Below are positions 1 to 6,377 of a DNA stretch of 6,496 bases, piece by piece; position 1 is the stretch's first letter; each line of letters starts with the position of its first letter. Position numbers and translations under genes: made by a program. This stretch comes from Pseudomonadota bacterium (GTDB lineage: Bacteria; Pseudomonadota; Alphaproteobacteria; Caulobacterales; Aquidulcibacteraceae), in the NCBI GenBank assembly GCA_023461135.1, contig JAEWNX010000421.1:1-6496 (forward strand). Direction: 5' to 3'. The notes beneath the pieces are model-generated. The model saw only the letters and a program-made list of their open reading frames with translations, was not told where the DNA came from and searched no databases.

Positions 1-1179
1 GCCGACGCCAACCATGATCGACATCGGCGTCGCCAAGCCGAGCGCGCAGGGGCAGGCGATGATCAGCACGGAGACGGCGGCAAGCAGACCGTGTGAAAAC
101 CGCGGCTCAGGGCCGACCGCCGCCCACACGACGAATGCGATGGCCGCGATGACGATGACGAGCGGCACGAACCAGCCGGACACCTGGTCCGCCAAACGCT
201 GAATTGGCGCGCGCGAACGCTGCGCCTGCGCCACCATGGCGACGATCTGCCCCAGCAACGTATCGGCGCCCACCTTCTCTGCGCGCATCACGAACGAGCC
301 GGTCGTGTTCAGCGAGCCGGCCACCACCTTCGCGCCGGCGTCTTTCGTCACGGGCATGGATTCGCCGGTCACCAGCGATTCATCGATCGCGACGCGGCCG
401 TCCACTATCTCGCCATCGACCGGGATCTTCTCGCCCGGGCGCACGCGCAGCCGGTCGCCGACATGGATGTGGCCGACGTGCACGTCTTCATCCGCACCGT
501 CCTCGCGCACGCGGCGCGCCATCTTCGGCGTGAGGTCGAGGAGGGCGCGAATCGCGCCGGACGTGCCCTCCCGCGCGCGAAGCTCCAGCACTTGGCCGAG
601 CAACACCAGCACGGTGATCACTGCCGCGGCTTCGAAATAAACGGGGACCGCGCCGCTCTCGTCGCGAAAGCCGGCCGGGAAGAGACCGGGCGCCAACACG
701 GCGACGACGCTGTAGGCGAACGCCACGCCCACGCCCATTGCGATCAGCGTGAACATGTTGAGGCTGCGGTTCACCAGGGACGCCCAGCCGCGTTCAAAGA
801 ACGGCCAGCCCGCCCACAGCACCACGGGCGCGGCGAGCGCGAACTGAATCCAATTGCCAAGGACCGGTGAAATCAGATGCAGCCCGAATAGGTGCCGGCC
901 CATGTCCAGCGCAACGAGAGGGGCGGTGAGCGCGAGACCGATCCAGAATCGGCGGCTCATGTCTTTCAGCTCAGGATTTTCCGTCGCTTCCGCGCTCGGC
1001 GTCATCGGTTCCAGCGCCATGCCGCAGATTGGGCACGCGCCCGGACCGTCGCGCACGATCTCGGGGTGCATCGGGCAGGTCCATTTCCCCGCCGGCGCCG
1101 CGTCCTGACGATGCGTGGAAGCAGCCGCCTCACAATGGTGTTTATGATCGCCGCCGTGTTGATGGTGAGCGCCGCTCAT
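1..1179 (-). CDS. copA: CopA-like P1B-type heavy-metal ATPase, N-terminal half (runs off left edge)
   Basis: Inner-membrane ATP-driven exporter of Cu(I) or a similar soft metal. The minus-strand frame stays open from ATG 1179 to base 1, giving the first 393 residues of a protein family usually 700-830 long. Seen: a His-rich N-terminus (H5, H6, H8, H12, H14, H15, C16); a small heavy-metal-binding domain with CPMHP (35-39) and CPICGM (49-54); membrane helices at roughly 78-195; the actuator domain with TGES (271-274); then helices leading to [11 protein letters not shown] (375-385), the CPC transport site of P1B ATPases. There is no classical GMTCxxC HMA domain before the membrane part. The DKTGT phosphorylation loop and ATP-binding domain lie beyond the edge. 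The start codon overlaps the csoR stop as ATGA, so translation is probably coupled. CsoR linkage favours copper; silver is possible. The symbol is at family level, because the helices that fix specificity are outside. Confidence 0.95.
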   Translation of the reverse strand, partial: MSGAHHQHGGDHKHHCEAAASTHRQDAAPAGKWTCPMHPEIVRDGPGACPICGMALEPMTPSAEATENPELKDMSRRFWIGLALTAPLVALDMGRHLFGLHLISPVLGNWIQFALAAPVVLWAGWPFFERGWASLVNRSLNMFTLIAMGVGVAFAYSVVAVLAPGLFPAGFRDESGAVPVYFEAAAVITVLVLLGQVLELRAREGTSGAIRALLDLTPKMARRVREDGADEDVHVGHIHVGDRLRVRPGEKIPVDGEIVDGRVAIDESLVTGESMPVTKDAGAKVVAGSLNTTGSFVMRAEKVGADTLLGQIVAMVAQAQRSRAPIQRLADQVSGWFVPLVIVIAAIAFVVWAAVGPEPRFSHGLLAAVSVLIIACPCALGLATPMSIMVGVG

Positions 1180-1445
1180 TTCTCGCTCCGGCCCAGCAGC
1201 TCGATCAACTCTTCGGCCTTCTTGCGCTGTTCTGCGGCGTTGCCGGAGACGATCGCGCCTTCGATGCAATGGGTGAGGTGGTCCTTGAGCAGGTTGGTTT
1301 CCACGCGAATCAGCGCCGCCCGGATCGCGCGAAGCTGCGTCAGCACATCGATGCAGTATCGGTCGTCCTCGATCATCTTCGCGACGCCGCGGATCTGGCC
1401 CTCGACGCGCTTGAGCCGGTTGGTGAGATGCGAACGGTTGTGCAT
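1176..1445 (-). CDS. csoR: CsoR-family copper-sensing repressor
   Basis: An 89-residue all-helical repressor of the CsoR/RcnR/FrmR (DUF156) family, predicted to bind the operator when free of Cu(I) and release it when loaded. The Cu(I) ligand pattern of Mycobacterium tuberculosis CsoR (C36/H61/C65) is kept with exact spacing as C31, H56 and C60. Y30 matches the second-shell Tyr, and E79 can match the second-shell Glu if a 3-residue insertion is allowed. The nickel/cobalt His set of RcnR is not obvious. The N-terminal helix has the family pattern [13 protein letters not shown] (9-21). The gene is first in an operon with the metal ATPase, sharing ATGA. No Shine-Dalgarno precedes ATG 1445, and the promoter/operator ends only 10 bp upstream, so the mRNA may be leaderless. 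Family assignment is near certain; copper specificity rests on ligands, operator and neighbour. Confidence 0.95.
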   Translation of the reverse strand: MHNRSHLTNRLKRVEGQIRGVAKMIEDDRYCIDVLTQLRAIRAALIRVETNLLKDHLTHCIEGAIVSGNAAEQRKKAEELIELLGRSEK

Positions 1446-1451
1446 GGGTCG

Positions 1452-1479
1452 TACTTATACCCCTATGGGGTATAGTCAA
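1452..1479 (-). promoter_or_regulatory. Likely csoR-copA promoter overlapping the operator
   Basis: On the minus strand a good -35, TTGACT (1479-1474), is followed after 16 bp by TAAGTA (1457-1452), or after 14 bp by TATAAG (1459-1454). With the 16-bp spacing, transcription would start at or next to the ATG at 1445, which fits the lack of any Shine-Dalgarno. The palindrome fills the spacer. The exact -10 is uncertain. Confidence 0.55.
1456..1474. promoter_or_regulatory. CsoR operator (perfect inverted repeat)
   Basis: TATACCCCTATGGGGTATA: two perfect 8-bp arms around a 3-bp centre, matching the GC-tract palindromes flanked by TA known for CsoR operators. It lies 10 bp upstream of csoR, between the likely promoter elements, so bound CsoR would block RNA polymerase (autoregulation of csoR and the ATPase). 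It may also affect the divergent mgtE, which starts 107 bp away; that part is speculative. Confidence 0.88.
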
Positions 1480-1580
1480 GGGTGGCGCATATCGACCTGG
1501 GGGCCGCGATGGGTTGACCTTCGGCGCGACGCGGCGTTTTGGGGAAGCGAAACACACCGTCTCTCCAGCGAAGTCCGCCG

Positions 1581-2969
1581 ATGAGCACCGAAACTGAACC
1601 GGCGGCGGAACAGACGCGTCCCGCGCCATCCGAAGACAGCCACTTCATCGCCAGCGTCATCGGCGCTGCGGGCGATCACGATGCTCCCTTGCTGCGCCGG
1701 CTGTTGGCGGACTTGGCGCCGCCGGACCTGGCCGACGTGGTCGAGCACGTGCCGCTGGAGACGGCGCGCACCATCGCCAAGCTGATCGGCCGCGAGCTGC
1801 CAGTCGAAGTCCTTGCCGATCTCTCCTGGGAGCGGCGTGAGCAGATTCTGCCGGAGCTGCCGCCCGAATATGTAGGCAAGGCGCTGGGCGAACTGGACAC
1901 CGACGACGCCGCCGCGGTCGCCGCCGACATCGACGAAGAACAATTGGACGAGGTGCTCGCCGCTGCTGACGAGGACACGCGCCTTGCCGTCGAAGAGGCG
2001 CTCTCGTTCGAGGCGGAAACTGCCGGGCGCCTCATGCAGCGCGAGTACGTCGCCGCGCCGGAAGGGGCAAACGTCGGCAACGTGATCGACCGCCTACGCG
2101 TGGAATCAGCGGAGCTGCCGGACGAGTTCTTCGAGATCTATGTCGTCGACGCCGCCATGCGCCCTATCGGCGCCGTTCGCGTCTCCAGTCTCATCCGGGC
2201 GCGGCGCGATACGCCGCTCAAGGAGATCATGCGTTCGCCGCTGATTCTGATCCGTCCCGAGATGGACCAGGAAGAGGTCGCCCAGACCTTCCAGAAATAT
2301 CACATGGCCTCAGCGCCGGTGGTCGACGAAGCGGGGCGTCTCACGGGCATGGTTACCGTTGACGATATCGTCGACGTGATCAGCGAAGAGAGCGAGGAAG
2401 ACTTGCTTCGCCTCGCTGGCGTCAGCGAGGCCGCGCAAACGGACACCGTCATCCGCTCCGTGCGCGCGCGCGCGCCATGGCTTCTGGTGAACCTCGGCAC
2501 CGCAGTCGTCGCCTCGGCGGTGATCAGCGCGTTCGAGGGCTCGATCGATCAGCTCGTGGCGCTGGCCATCCTCATGCCGATCGTCGCCTCGATGGGCGGA
2601 AACGCCGGCACTCAGGCGCTCGCCGTCGCCGAGCGCGCCATCGCCGCGCGCGACCTCACAGAATCCAATGCGGGCCGCTACGTCATGCGCGAGATCATGA
2701 CGGCGATTTCGAACGGCCTGATTTTCGCTGTAGTGCTGGCGGGCGTCGTGCTGCTCTGGTTCCAGAACGCGCTCCTGGCGGTAGCGATCGCGCTCGCCGT
2801 GCTGATCAACTTCGCCTGCGCGGGCCTGGCCGGCATCCTCGTGCCGCTGACCTTGCGCCGCTTCGGCGCCGATCCGGCTGTCTCGTCCTCGGTGTTCGTC
2901 ACGTTCGTCACCGACGTGATCGGCTTTCTCGCCTTCCTGGGCCTCGCCACCGTCATCCTGCTGACCTGA
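1581..2969 (+). CDS. mgtE: MgtE magnesium channel/transporter
   Basis: Inner-membrane Mg2+ uptake channel gated by cytoplasmic Mg2+ sensing. The 462-residue product is the usual length and shows the family order: acidic MgtE N-domain (about 35-145), paired CBS domains (about 150-270), connecting helix, then five membrane helices (about 298-461). The pore signature [10 protein letters not shown] is at 336-345, and TFVTDVIGF near 441-449 places D445 where Thermus MgtE has its selectivity Asp (D432). I chose ATG 1581 over an in-frame TTG at 1539 because MgtE N-termini are variable and the 14 extra residues show no family similarity; neither start has a strong Shine-Dalgarno. The gene is divergent from csoR (135 bp between) and convergent with the M56 gene. 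No Mg2+ riboswitch was recognised upstream, so regulation is probably at the protein level. Confidence 0.96.
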   Translation: MSTETEPAAEQTRPAPSEDSHFIASVIGAAGDHDAPLLRRLLADLAPPDLADVVEHVPLETARTIAKLIGRELPVEVLADLSWERREQILPELPPEYVGKALGELDTDDAAAVAADIDEEQLDEVLAAADEDTRLAVEEALSFEAETAGRLMQREYVAAPEGANVGNVIDRLRVESAELPDEFFEIYVVDAAMRPIGAVRVSSLIRARRDTPLKEIMRSPLILIRPEMDQEEVAQTFQKYHMASAPVVDEAGRLTGMVTVDDIVDVISEESEEDLLRLAGVSEAAQTDTVIRSVRARAPWLLVNLGTAVVASAVISAFEGSIDQLVALAILMPIVASMGGNAGTQALAVAERAIAARDLTESNAGRYVMREIMTAISNGLIFAVVLAGVVLLWFQNALLAVAIALAVLINFACAGLAGILVPLTLRRFGADPAVSSSVFVTFVTDVIGFLAFLGLATVILLT

Positions 2970-2970
2970 T

Positions 2971-2996
2971 AAAAAAGACCCCCGCTCGCGCGGGGG
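2971..2996 (-). terminator. Intrinsic terminator of the blaI/M56 operon
   Basis: A 7-bp GC stem (CCCCCGC 2979-2985 with GCGGGGG 2990-2996, loop TCGC) is followed on the minus strand by TC and then six T (2976-2971). It lies 30 bp past the M56 stop codon. On the plus strand the bases after the stem are CCGCAAGG with no T-run, so by sequence it works for the minus-strand operon rather than for mgtE, whose stop it almost touches. Confidence 0.85.
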
Positions 2997-3026
2997 CCGC
3001 AAGGCTATGGAGCCGTTGGTAGAAGC

Positions 3027-4565
3027 CTAGTTTTTATCTTCGTGATCGACGTGGTTCGGACGATCGAGCTCGTCCTCGCGATCAAGGTGCGCATCGATGG
3101 CCGCGGCGGCCCCCGCCAGCGCTTCGGCGCGCACGGTGTCGCCCTCCTGTCGCGCCTCTTGGATTGCGCGTGTGATCTCGACCTCCGCCTCGCGCAGTGC
3201 GGCGCGCACGTCCGGCATGTCGCGCACCGCGATGCGTGCGGCGGCGAGCTCCACCTGCGCTTCGCGCATGGCTGCGCGCGCTTCGACGAGAGCTTCCATT
3301 CGGCTGGCGCGCTCTTCTTCTTGCGTGAGGCGTGCTTCCGCCAGCGTCTCGCGAATGGATTCCATCTCCTCGTCGCTCAGGCGGTAGCCTGCCCGTTGAT
3401 CCCGCATGGCGTCGCGGATCGCCTGGCGCGCCGCGGCCATTTCCTCGCGGGCCTCGCGCACTTGCTGGCGTGCGTCTTCCAGCGTTTCGCGCAGCTCTTC
3501 GCGTTGCTCCGGCGTGAGATCGCGGACGTGAACCGTTTCGCCGTCCATGATGATCACGCCATCGCCGTTGAGGTCGATGTTGAGGCTGTCGAGATTGTCG
3601 CCCAGCAACTCTTCTTCGCTGAAGCTGATCGGATGCACGAAGTCGCGCATGTCCGGCGTTTCGGCATGCGATTGATAGGTCGCCACCACGCGTGGCGGCT
3701 GCGCCGCCCAGGCCACCGCCGCGACTGCGCCGGTGGCGAGCAGAATGGCCGCGCCGCCGATAAGCGTTTGCGTGCGCGAGGGCAGGTTGCGTTTCAGCAT
3801 GGCGATGCGCTCCTTGAACGAGGCGACGTCAGAGGCGGGCCAGGCGCAGCCGATCGGCACGGCGGCCGAGAGATGCGTCTTCAGCATCGCCTCGGCGTAG
3901 CGGCGGCGTGCGCCCTCGGCGCTCGCGAGCACGGCGGCGTCGCACGCCAGCTCCTGATCGATTCGCAGCATGCGCGCGCCGATATGCACGAACGGGTTGA
4001 ACCAGTTGAGGCACTGCAGTGCCAGCACGACCGCATTGATCCACGGATCGCCGTGCGCGAGGTGCGCCCGTTCATGCGCCAGCACCAAGCGGCGCTCTTC
4101 GGCGTCAAAGCGCGCGTCGAAGTCCGCGGGCGTGACGATCATCGGCCTCAAGACGCCGATCACCGCCGGGCCGTGCACAACCGATTGGGCCGTACAAACG
4201 CGCTTACCCAGATCCTCGCGCGCACCGAGCCGTCCCAATGATTGCGTGAAGCGCGCTTGGCGAATGGTGAGGATGGATAAACTCACGAGTGCGCCGAATG
4301 CCCAGCCCCAGGCCCAAAGCGGCGTGGTTTCAGCCGTCGGCGCCACGGCGCCGGCGCGCGCCGTCGGCAGCTCGAGCACGATGTTTTCCACGCGTCCCGG
4401 CACGAAGCACATCAGAGCCGCCGCGATGGGGATGAGCCACAGCGCGTAGGCGACGCGCGCGCCGAACCAGTGTCGCACCGGCAACCGCAGCACCAGCACA
4501 AGTGCAATGCCCGCCGCGAGCGCGAGGTTGAGGCGCAGCAGAAGGTCGAGGATCTCATTGCCCAT
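3027..4565 (-). CDS. M56-family (BlaR1/MecR1-like) membrane metallopeptidase sensor with atypical C-terminal domain
   Basis: Predicted envelope sensor that proteolyses, or triggers loss of, the co-encoded BlaI-type repressor. Of 512 residues, the first ~290 are BlaR1-like: membrane helices near 10-28, 38-56 and 84-102, zinc-protease motif HERAH (164-168) with the downstream ELACD (205-209) supplying the third ligand, SFKER (249-253), and a last helix at about 267-288. BlaR1 and MecR1 then have an extracytoplasmic penicillin-binding domain; this protein does not. It has a DLNGDGVIIMDG loop (331-342) resembling a Ca2+-binding loop, then ~125 residues rich in Glu, Arg and Ala predicted as long helices, starting LTPEQREEL (350-358) with a related copy LSDEEMESI (396-404). 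The tail is acidic/His-rich. The start has a GGGAG Shine-Dalgarno 7 nt upstream and overlaps the blaI-like stop by 11 bp. The signal sensed is unknown; a beta-lactam ligand is unlikely. Confidence 0.92.
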   Translation of the reverse strand: MGNEILDLLLRLNLALAAGIALVLVLRLPVRHWFGARVAYALWLIPIAAALMCFVPGRVENIVLELPTARAGAVAPTAETTPLWAWGWAFGALVSLSILTIRQARFTQSLGRLGAREDLGKRVCTAQSVVHGPAVIGVLRPMIVTPADFDARFDAEERRLVLAHERAHLAHGDPWINAVVLALQCLNWFNPFVHIGARMLRIDQELACDAAVLASAEGARRRYAEAMLKTHLSAAVPIGCAWPASDVASFKERIAMLKRNLPSRTQTLIGGAAILLATGAVAAVAWAAQPPRVVATYQSHAETPDMRDFVHPISFSEEELLGDNLDSLNIDLNGDGVIIMDGETVHVRDLTPEQREELRETLEDARQQVREAREEMAAARQAIRDAMRDQRAGYRLSDEEMESIRETLAEARLTQEEERASRMEALVEARAAMREAQVELAAARIAVRDMPDVRAALREAEVEITRAIQEARQEGDTVRAEALAGAAAAIDAHLDREDELDRPNHVDHEDKN

Positions 4566-4923
4566 CTTCGAGCTCCCGAATGAGACGCTTCAGCTCGGCG
4601 ATGTCATCCGCCGTAAGCTGTTTGGTTTCCGCGAAATGTGAAACGAGGGGCGCCAGCCGGCCGTCGAACAATCTGTCGATCAGCCCGCGGCTTTCTTCCT
4701 GCACGTAATCGCTGCGCTCGACGGCCGGCGCGTAGAGATAACGCCGCCCATCAGGCGTCGCCGTGATGGCTTGCTTGGTTAACAGACGGTTGAGCAGCGT
4801 TTTCACCGTCTTGTCGGACCAATTCTGCTCGGGACCGACATCGGCGACGATGTCTTCGGCGCTCAAGGGGCTACGCCGCCAGAGCGCTTCCATAATCAGG
4901 CTTTCCGCGGCGCTGATGCGCAT
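4555..4923 (-). CDS. BlaI/MecI-family transcriptional repressor
   Basis: A 122-residue winged-helix repressor. It begins in the family manner (ISAAESLIMEALW, 3-15; PLSAEDIV, 19-26), has the recognition-helix block WSDKTVKTLLNRL (35-47) and a wing near 55-65, and ends in a helical dimerisation domain. Its target is the double operator directly upstream. Staphylococcal BlaI is cut before the Phe of its LVLN/FA segment; the matching place here is LVSHFA, so H96/F97 is a candidate cleavage site (inferred). It has no Cys, which argues against the copper-responsive CopY type. I chose ATG 4923 because family similarity starts there; an upstream in-frame ATG at 5088 would put the operators inside the gene. 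It shares an operon with the M56 sensor gene through an 11-bp overlap and is divergent from the lysozyme-like gene. Confidence 0.93.
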   Translation of the reverse strand: MRISAAESLIMEALWRRSPLSAEDIVADVGPEQNWSDKTVKTLLNRLLTKQAITATPDGRRYLYAPAVERSDYVQEESRGLIDRLFDGRLAPLVSHFAETKQLTADDIAELKRLIRELEDGQ

Positions 4924-4939
4924 GATTACACCTGTAATC
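4924..4939. promoter_or_regulatory. BlaI-type operator box 1
   Basis: GATTACACCTGTAATC, a perfect 7+2+7 inverted repeat containing the TACA/TGTA core known for BlaI/MecI operators. It directly abuts the repressor start codon. Read on the minus strand its centre gives AGGTG, 5 nt from the ATG, which could act as a weak Shine-Dalgarno. Confidence 0.88.
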
Positions 4940-4988
4940 CTGATACGATTACGCCTGTAATCTATAGAGTCAAGCGCTTTTCGCCCAA
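4940..4988 (-). promoter_or_regulatory. Probable promoter region of the blaI/M56 operon
   Basis: Two arrangements are possible on the minus strand. One is TTGGGC (4988-4983), 16 bp, TATAGA (4966-4961). The other uses the better -35, TTGACT (4973-4968), with weak -10 candidates: TAATCG (4951-4946) after 16 bp, or TATCAG (4945-4940) at a long spacing. Either would be covered by operator box 2. I cannot choose between them from sequence. Confidence 0.4.
4947..4962. promoter_or_regulatory. BlaI-type operator box 2
   Basis: GATTACGCCTGTAATC, the same box with one mismatched pair (6 of 7 arm pairs kept). Centre-to-centre distance to box 1 is 23 bp, close to two helical turns, so two dimers could bind nearly the same face of the DNA. 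It overlaps the region where the minus-strand promoter should lie. Confidence 0.85.
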
Positions 4989-5135
4989 GTGCGCTGGCGA
5001 AGATCGCTTTGGTTGACGGCGATTCACCCTGGGCGGGCGCGCGTGGCGCCGCGCTTGCCTCACAGGCGAAGTCCGCCGCTTCCCCCATCCAAATCGGGAC
5101 GACGGGCAGAGAATATTCGCCCGAAAGGCACCTCG

Positions 5136-6257
5136 ATGACCAACGCCACTTCCGCCACCGGCCTTGCGCTAATCCAGCAGTACGAAGGCTTCCGCGCCGA
5201 GCCGACGCGGCTGCCGGACGGCAATTGGCTGGTCGGCTATTCGCACGTGCGCGTCGGCGAGGCAGGCGAAGCGGTGAACGAAAACGAAGCCGCCCAACTG
5301 CTCACGATCGATGTCGCGGCCTACGAGAAGCTGGTGAACGCGCGCGTCACCCAGCCGCTTAACCAGGCTCAGTTCGACGCACTCGTCTCTTTCGCCTTCT
5401 CCGTCGGCGCCGAAGCGTTCGAACAGAGCCAAGTGCTCCGCCGCGTGAACGCCGGCGATTACCTCACCGCCGCCTGCGCGATCGACGCCTGGCGGAAAGC
5501 CGATGTCGGCGGCGAGACTGTGATCGTCGACAGCCTCGTGCGCCGCCGCGCGGCCGAGAAGGCGCTGTTTCTCCGGGACATGGCGCACGACGTCGCGCCG
5601 TCTGTCTATATGCGCGCCAAGCTCGACTACGCCGCTTCCGTGCTCGGCGCGCCGGTGAAGTATTCACCTGCGCCGGAAGTCAAACACGCGCCGGAGCCGC
5701 CTCCGCAACTGGAACCCGTGCAGCGCCTCACCGAGATTCTAAAGTCCGAGCCCGCCACCGAAACGTTGCTGCTGACGCAAGTCGTCGCCAACGATGTGCC
5801 GGAAGACGAGGGCGAGATTGTCACCGCGCACGCCAAGCCTGTGGCGCGCTCGCTCGATAACGTCCGCGAAGCCACGCGCGCCGCCTTCGAAGCCGCCGAA
5901 GCCAAACGCCGCGAGCGCAAGCGCTTTTTCTTTTTCAAACAAGACACCTCAAGCAAGATCGCGCCTACGCCGCTGGACCTGCCTGTCGATCGCCGCCTGC
6001 GCATCATGCGCTCCATGGGCGATCAGCCGCGCAAGCTGACGCCGGATTGGGCGCCGTCACTCGAGAACGTGGGGCTCATCGCGCTCCTGGTGTTCGGCCT
6101 CGCGCTGATTGCGCTCGGCGGCTCGCTCTTGTTCGACGGCGCGGGCGACATGGTTTCGATCGGCGCCGCCGCTGCTTTGGTTATGCCGGGTCTGGCCGCG
6201 ACGTTGATGGCGGCCTTCGGTCTTTGGCGCAGCCAGGGCAATCCCGCCGCAGCCTGA
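5136..6257 (+). CDS. Lysozyme-like (GH24 / endolysin fold) protein with C-terminal membrane anchor
   Basis: A 373-residue protein whose residues 9-150 resemble phage T4/R21-type lysozymes (glycoside hydrolase family 24): YEGFR (16-20, catalytic-type E17), DGNWLVGYSH (28-37), NQAQFDALVSFAFSVG (76-91) and a closing RRRAAEKALFL segment. Against the usual Glu-x8-Asp-x5-Thr triad, E17 is present, but the Asp position is L26 (D28 is two residues later) and the Thr position is L32, so activity is uncertain. A Pro/Glu-rich linker (about 175-235) and a basic helix (about 240-265, then FFFF) lead to two membrane helices (about 311-333 and 339-363). No signal peptide is visible. ATG 5136 was preferred over an upstream GTG at 4989 because AAAGG lies 7 nt before it and the extra 49 residues look non-coding. 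Divergent from the blaI-like gene, so possibly in its regulon. Confidence 0.88.
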   Translation: MTNATSATGLALIQQYEGFRAEPTRLPDGNWLVGYSHVRVGEAGEAVNENEAAQLLTIDVAAYEKLVNARVTQPLNQAQFDALVSFAFSVGAEAFEQSQVLRRVNAGDYLTAACAIDAWRKADVGGETVIVDSLVRRRAAEKALFLRDMAHDVAPSVYMRAKLDYAASVLGAPVKYSPAPEVKHAPEPPPQLEPVQRLTEILKSEPATETLLLTQVVANDVPEDEGEIVTAHAKPVARSLDNVREATRAAFEAAEAKRRERKRFFFFKQDTSSKIAPTPLDLPVDRRLRIMRSMGDQPRKLTPDWAPSLENVGLIALLVFGLALIALGGSLLFDGAGDMVSIGAAAALVMPGLAATLMAAFGLWRSQGNPAAA

Positions 6258-6286
6258 TTTTTTCCGCCGTTACGCTGGTGACCCTG

Positions 6287-6316
6287 AGGGGCGGGAGCAA
6301 TCCCGCCCCTTTCTCT
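6287..6316 (+). terminator. Intrinsic terminator after the lysozyme-like gene
   Basis: A 10-bp GC-rich stem (AGGGGCGGGA 6287-6296 with TCCCGCCCCT 6301-6310) is closed by a GCAA loop, a GNRA tetraloop, and followed by TTTCTCT. It lies 29 bp past the stop codon and separates this gene from the downstream small gene. Confidence 0.88.
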
Positions 6317-6322
6317 ATCGGC

Positions 6323-6347
6323 GGAACGGGTCGCGGCGCGCGGCATT
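6323..6347 (+). promoter_or_regulatory. Candidate EcfG-type general-stress promoter for the DUF3008 gene
   Basis: GGAAC (6323-6327), 16 bp, CATT (6344-6347). The alphaproteobacterial EcfG consensus is GGAAC-N16/17-CGTT, so one base differs. Predicted transcription would start near 6353, leaving a leader of about 25 nt that contains the Shine-Dalgarno. The position between a terminator and a gene start is right, but the motif is short. Confidence 0.4.
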
Positions 6348-6377
6348 CTTCAAATGCAGCGCACGGAGAAGAGAGTC

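Noticed and set aside
1514..1519. TTGACC as -35 for mgtE
   Set aside because: The expected -10 position reads about TTTGGG/TTTTGG; not convincing.
1568..1580. 13-base identity GCGAAGTCCGCCG with 5066-5078
   Set aside because: Short, GC-rich, no second arm or matching context; likely chance.
892..1584. 230-codon plus-strand frame across csoR and the ATPase start
   Set aside because: Antisense shadow of two well-supported genes; composition is typical of a GC-rich shadow and no family pattern is seen.
2462..2475. Alternating (GC)7 tract in mgtE
   Set aside because: It encodes Arg-Ala repeats in frame; such short tracts are common in GC-rich genes.
2310..3002. 230-codon minus-strand frame inside mgtE
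   Set aside because: Shadow of mgtE; it also spans the terminator and has no recognisable domain.
3002..3035. Possible plus-strand terminator after mgtE (AGGCT/AGCCT, then TTTTT)
   Set aside because: Only a 5-bp stem with a 17-nt loop, and the T-run belongs to the Lys-Asn codons at the end of the M56 gene.
3042..4241. 399-codon open frame on the plus strand
   Set aside because: It lies fully antisense to the M56 gene. Its product is His/Arg/Ala-rich with no recognisable domain, as expected from a GC-rich opposite strand; the minus-strand gene has clear motifs.
5013..5018. TTGACG as -35 for the lysozyme-like gene
   Set aside because: No acceptable -10 follows at 15-19 bp, so no promoter is called for this gene.
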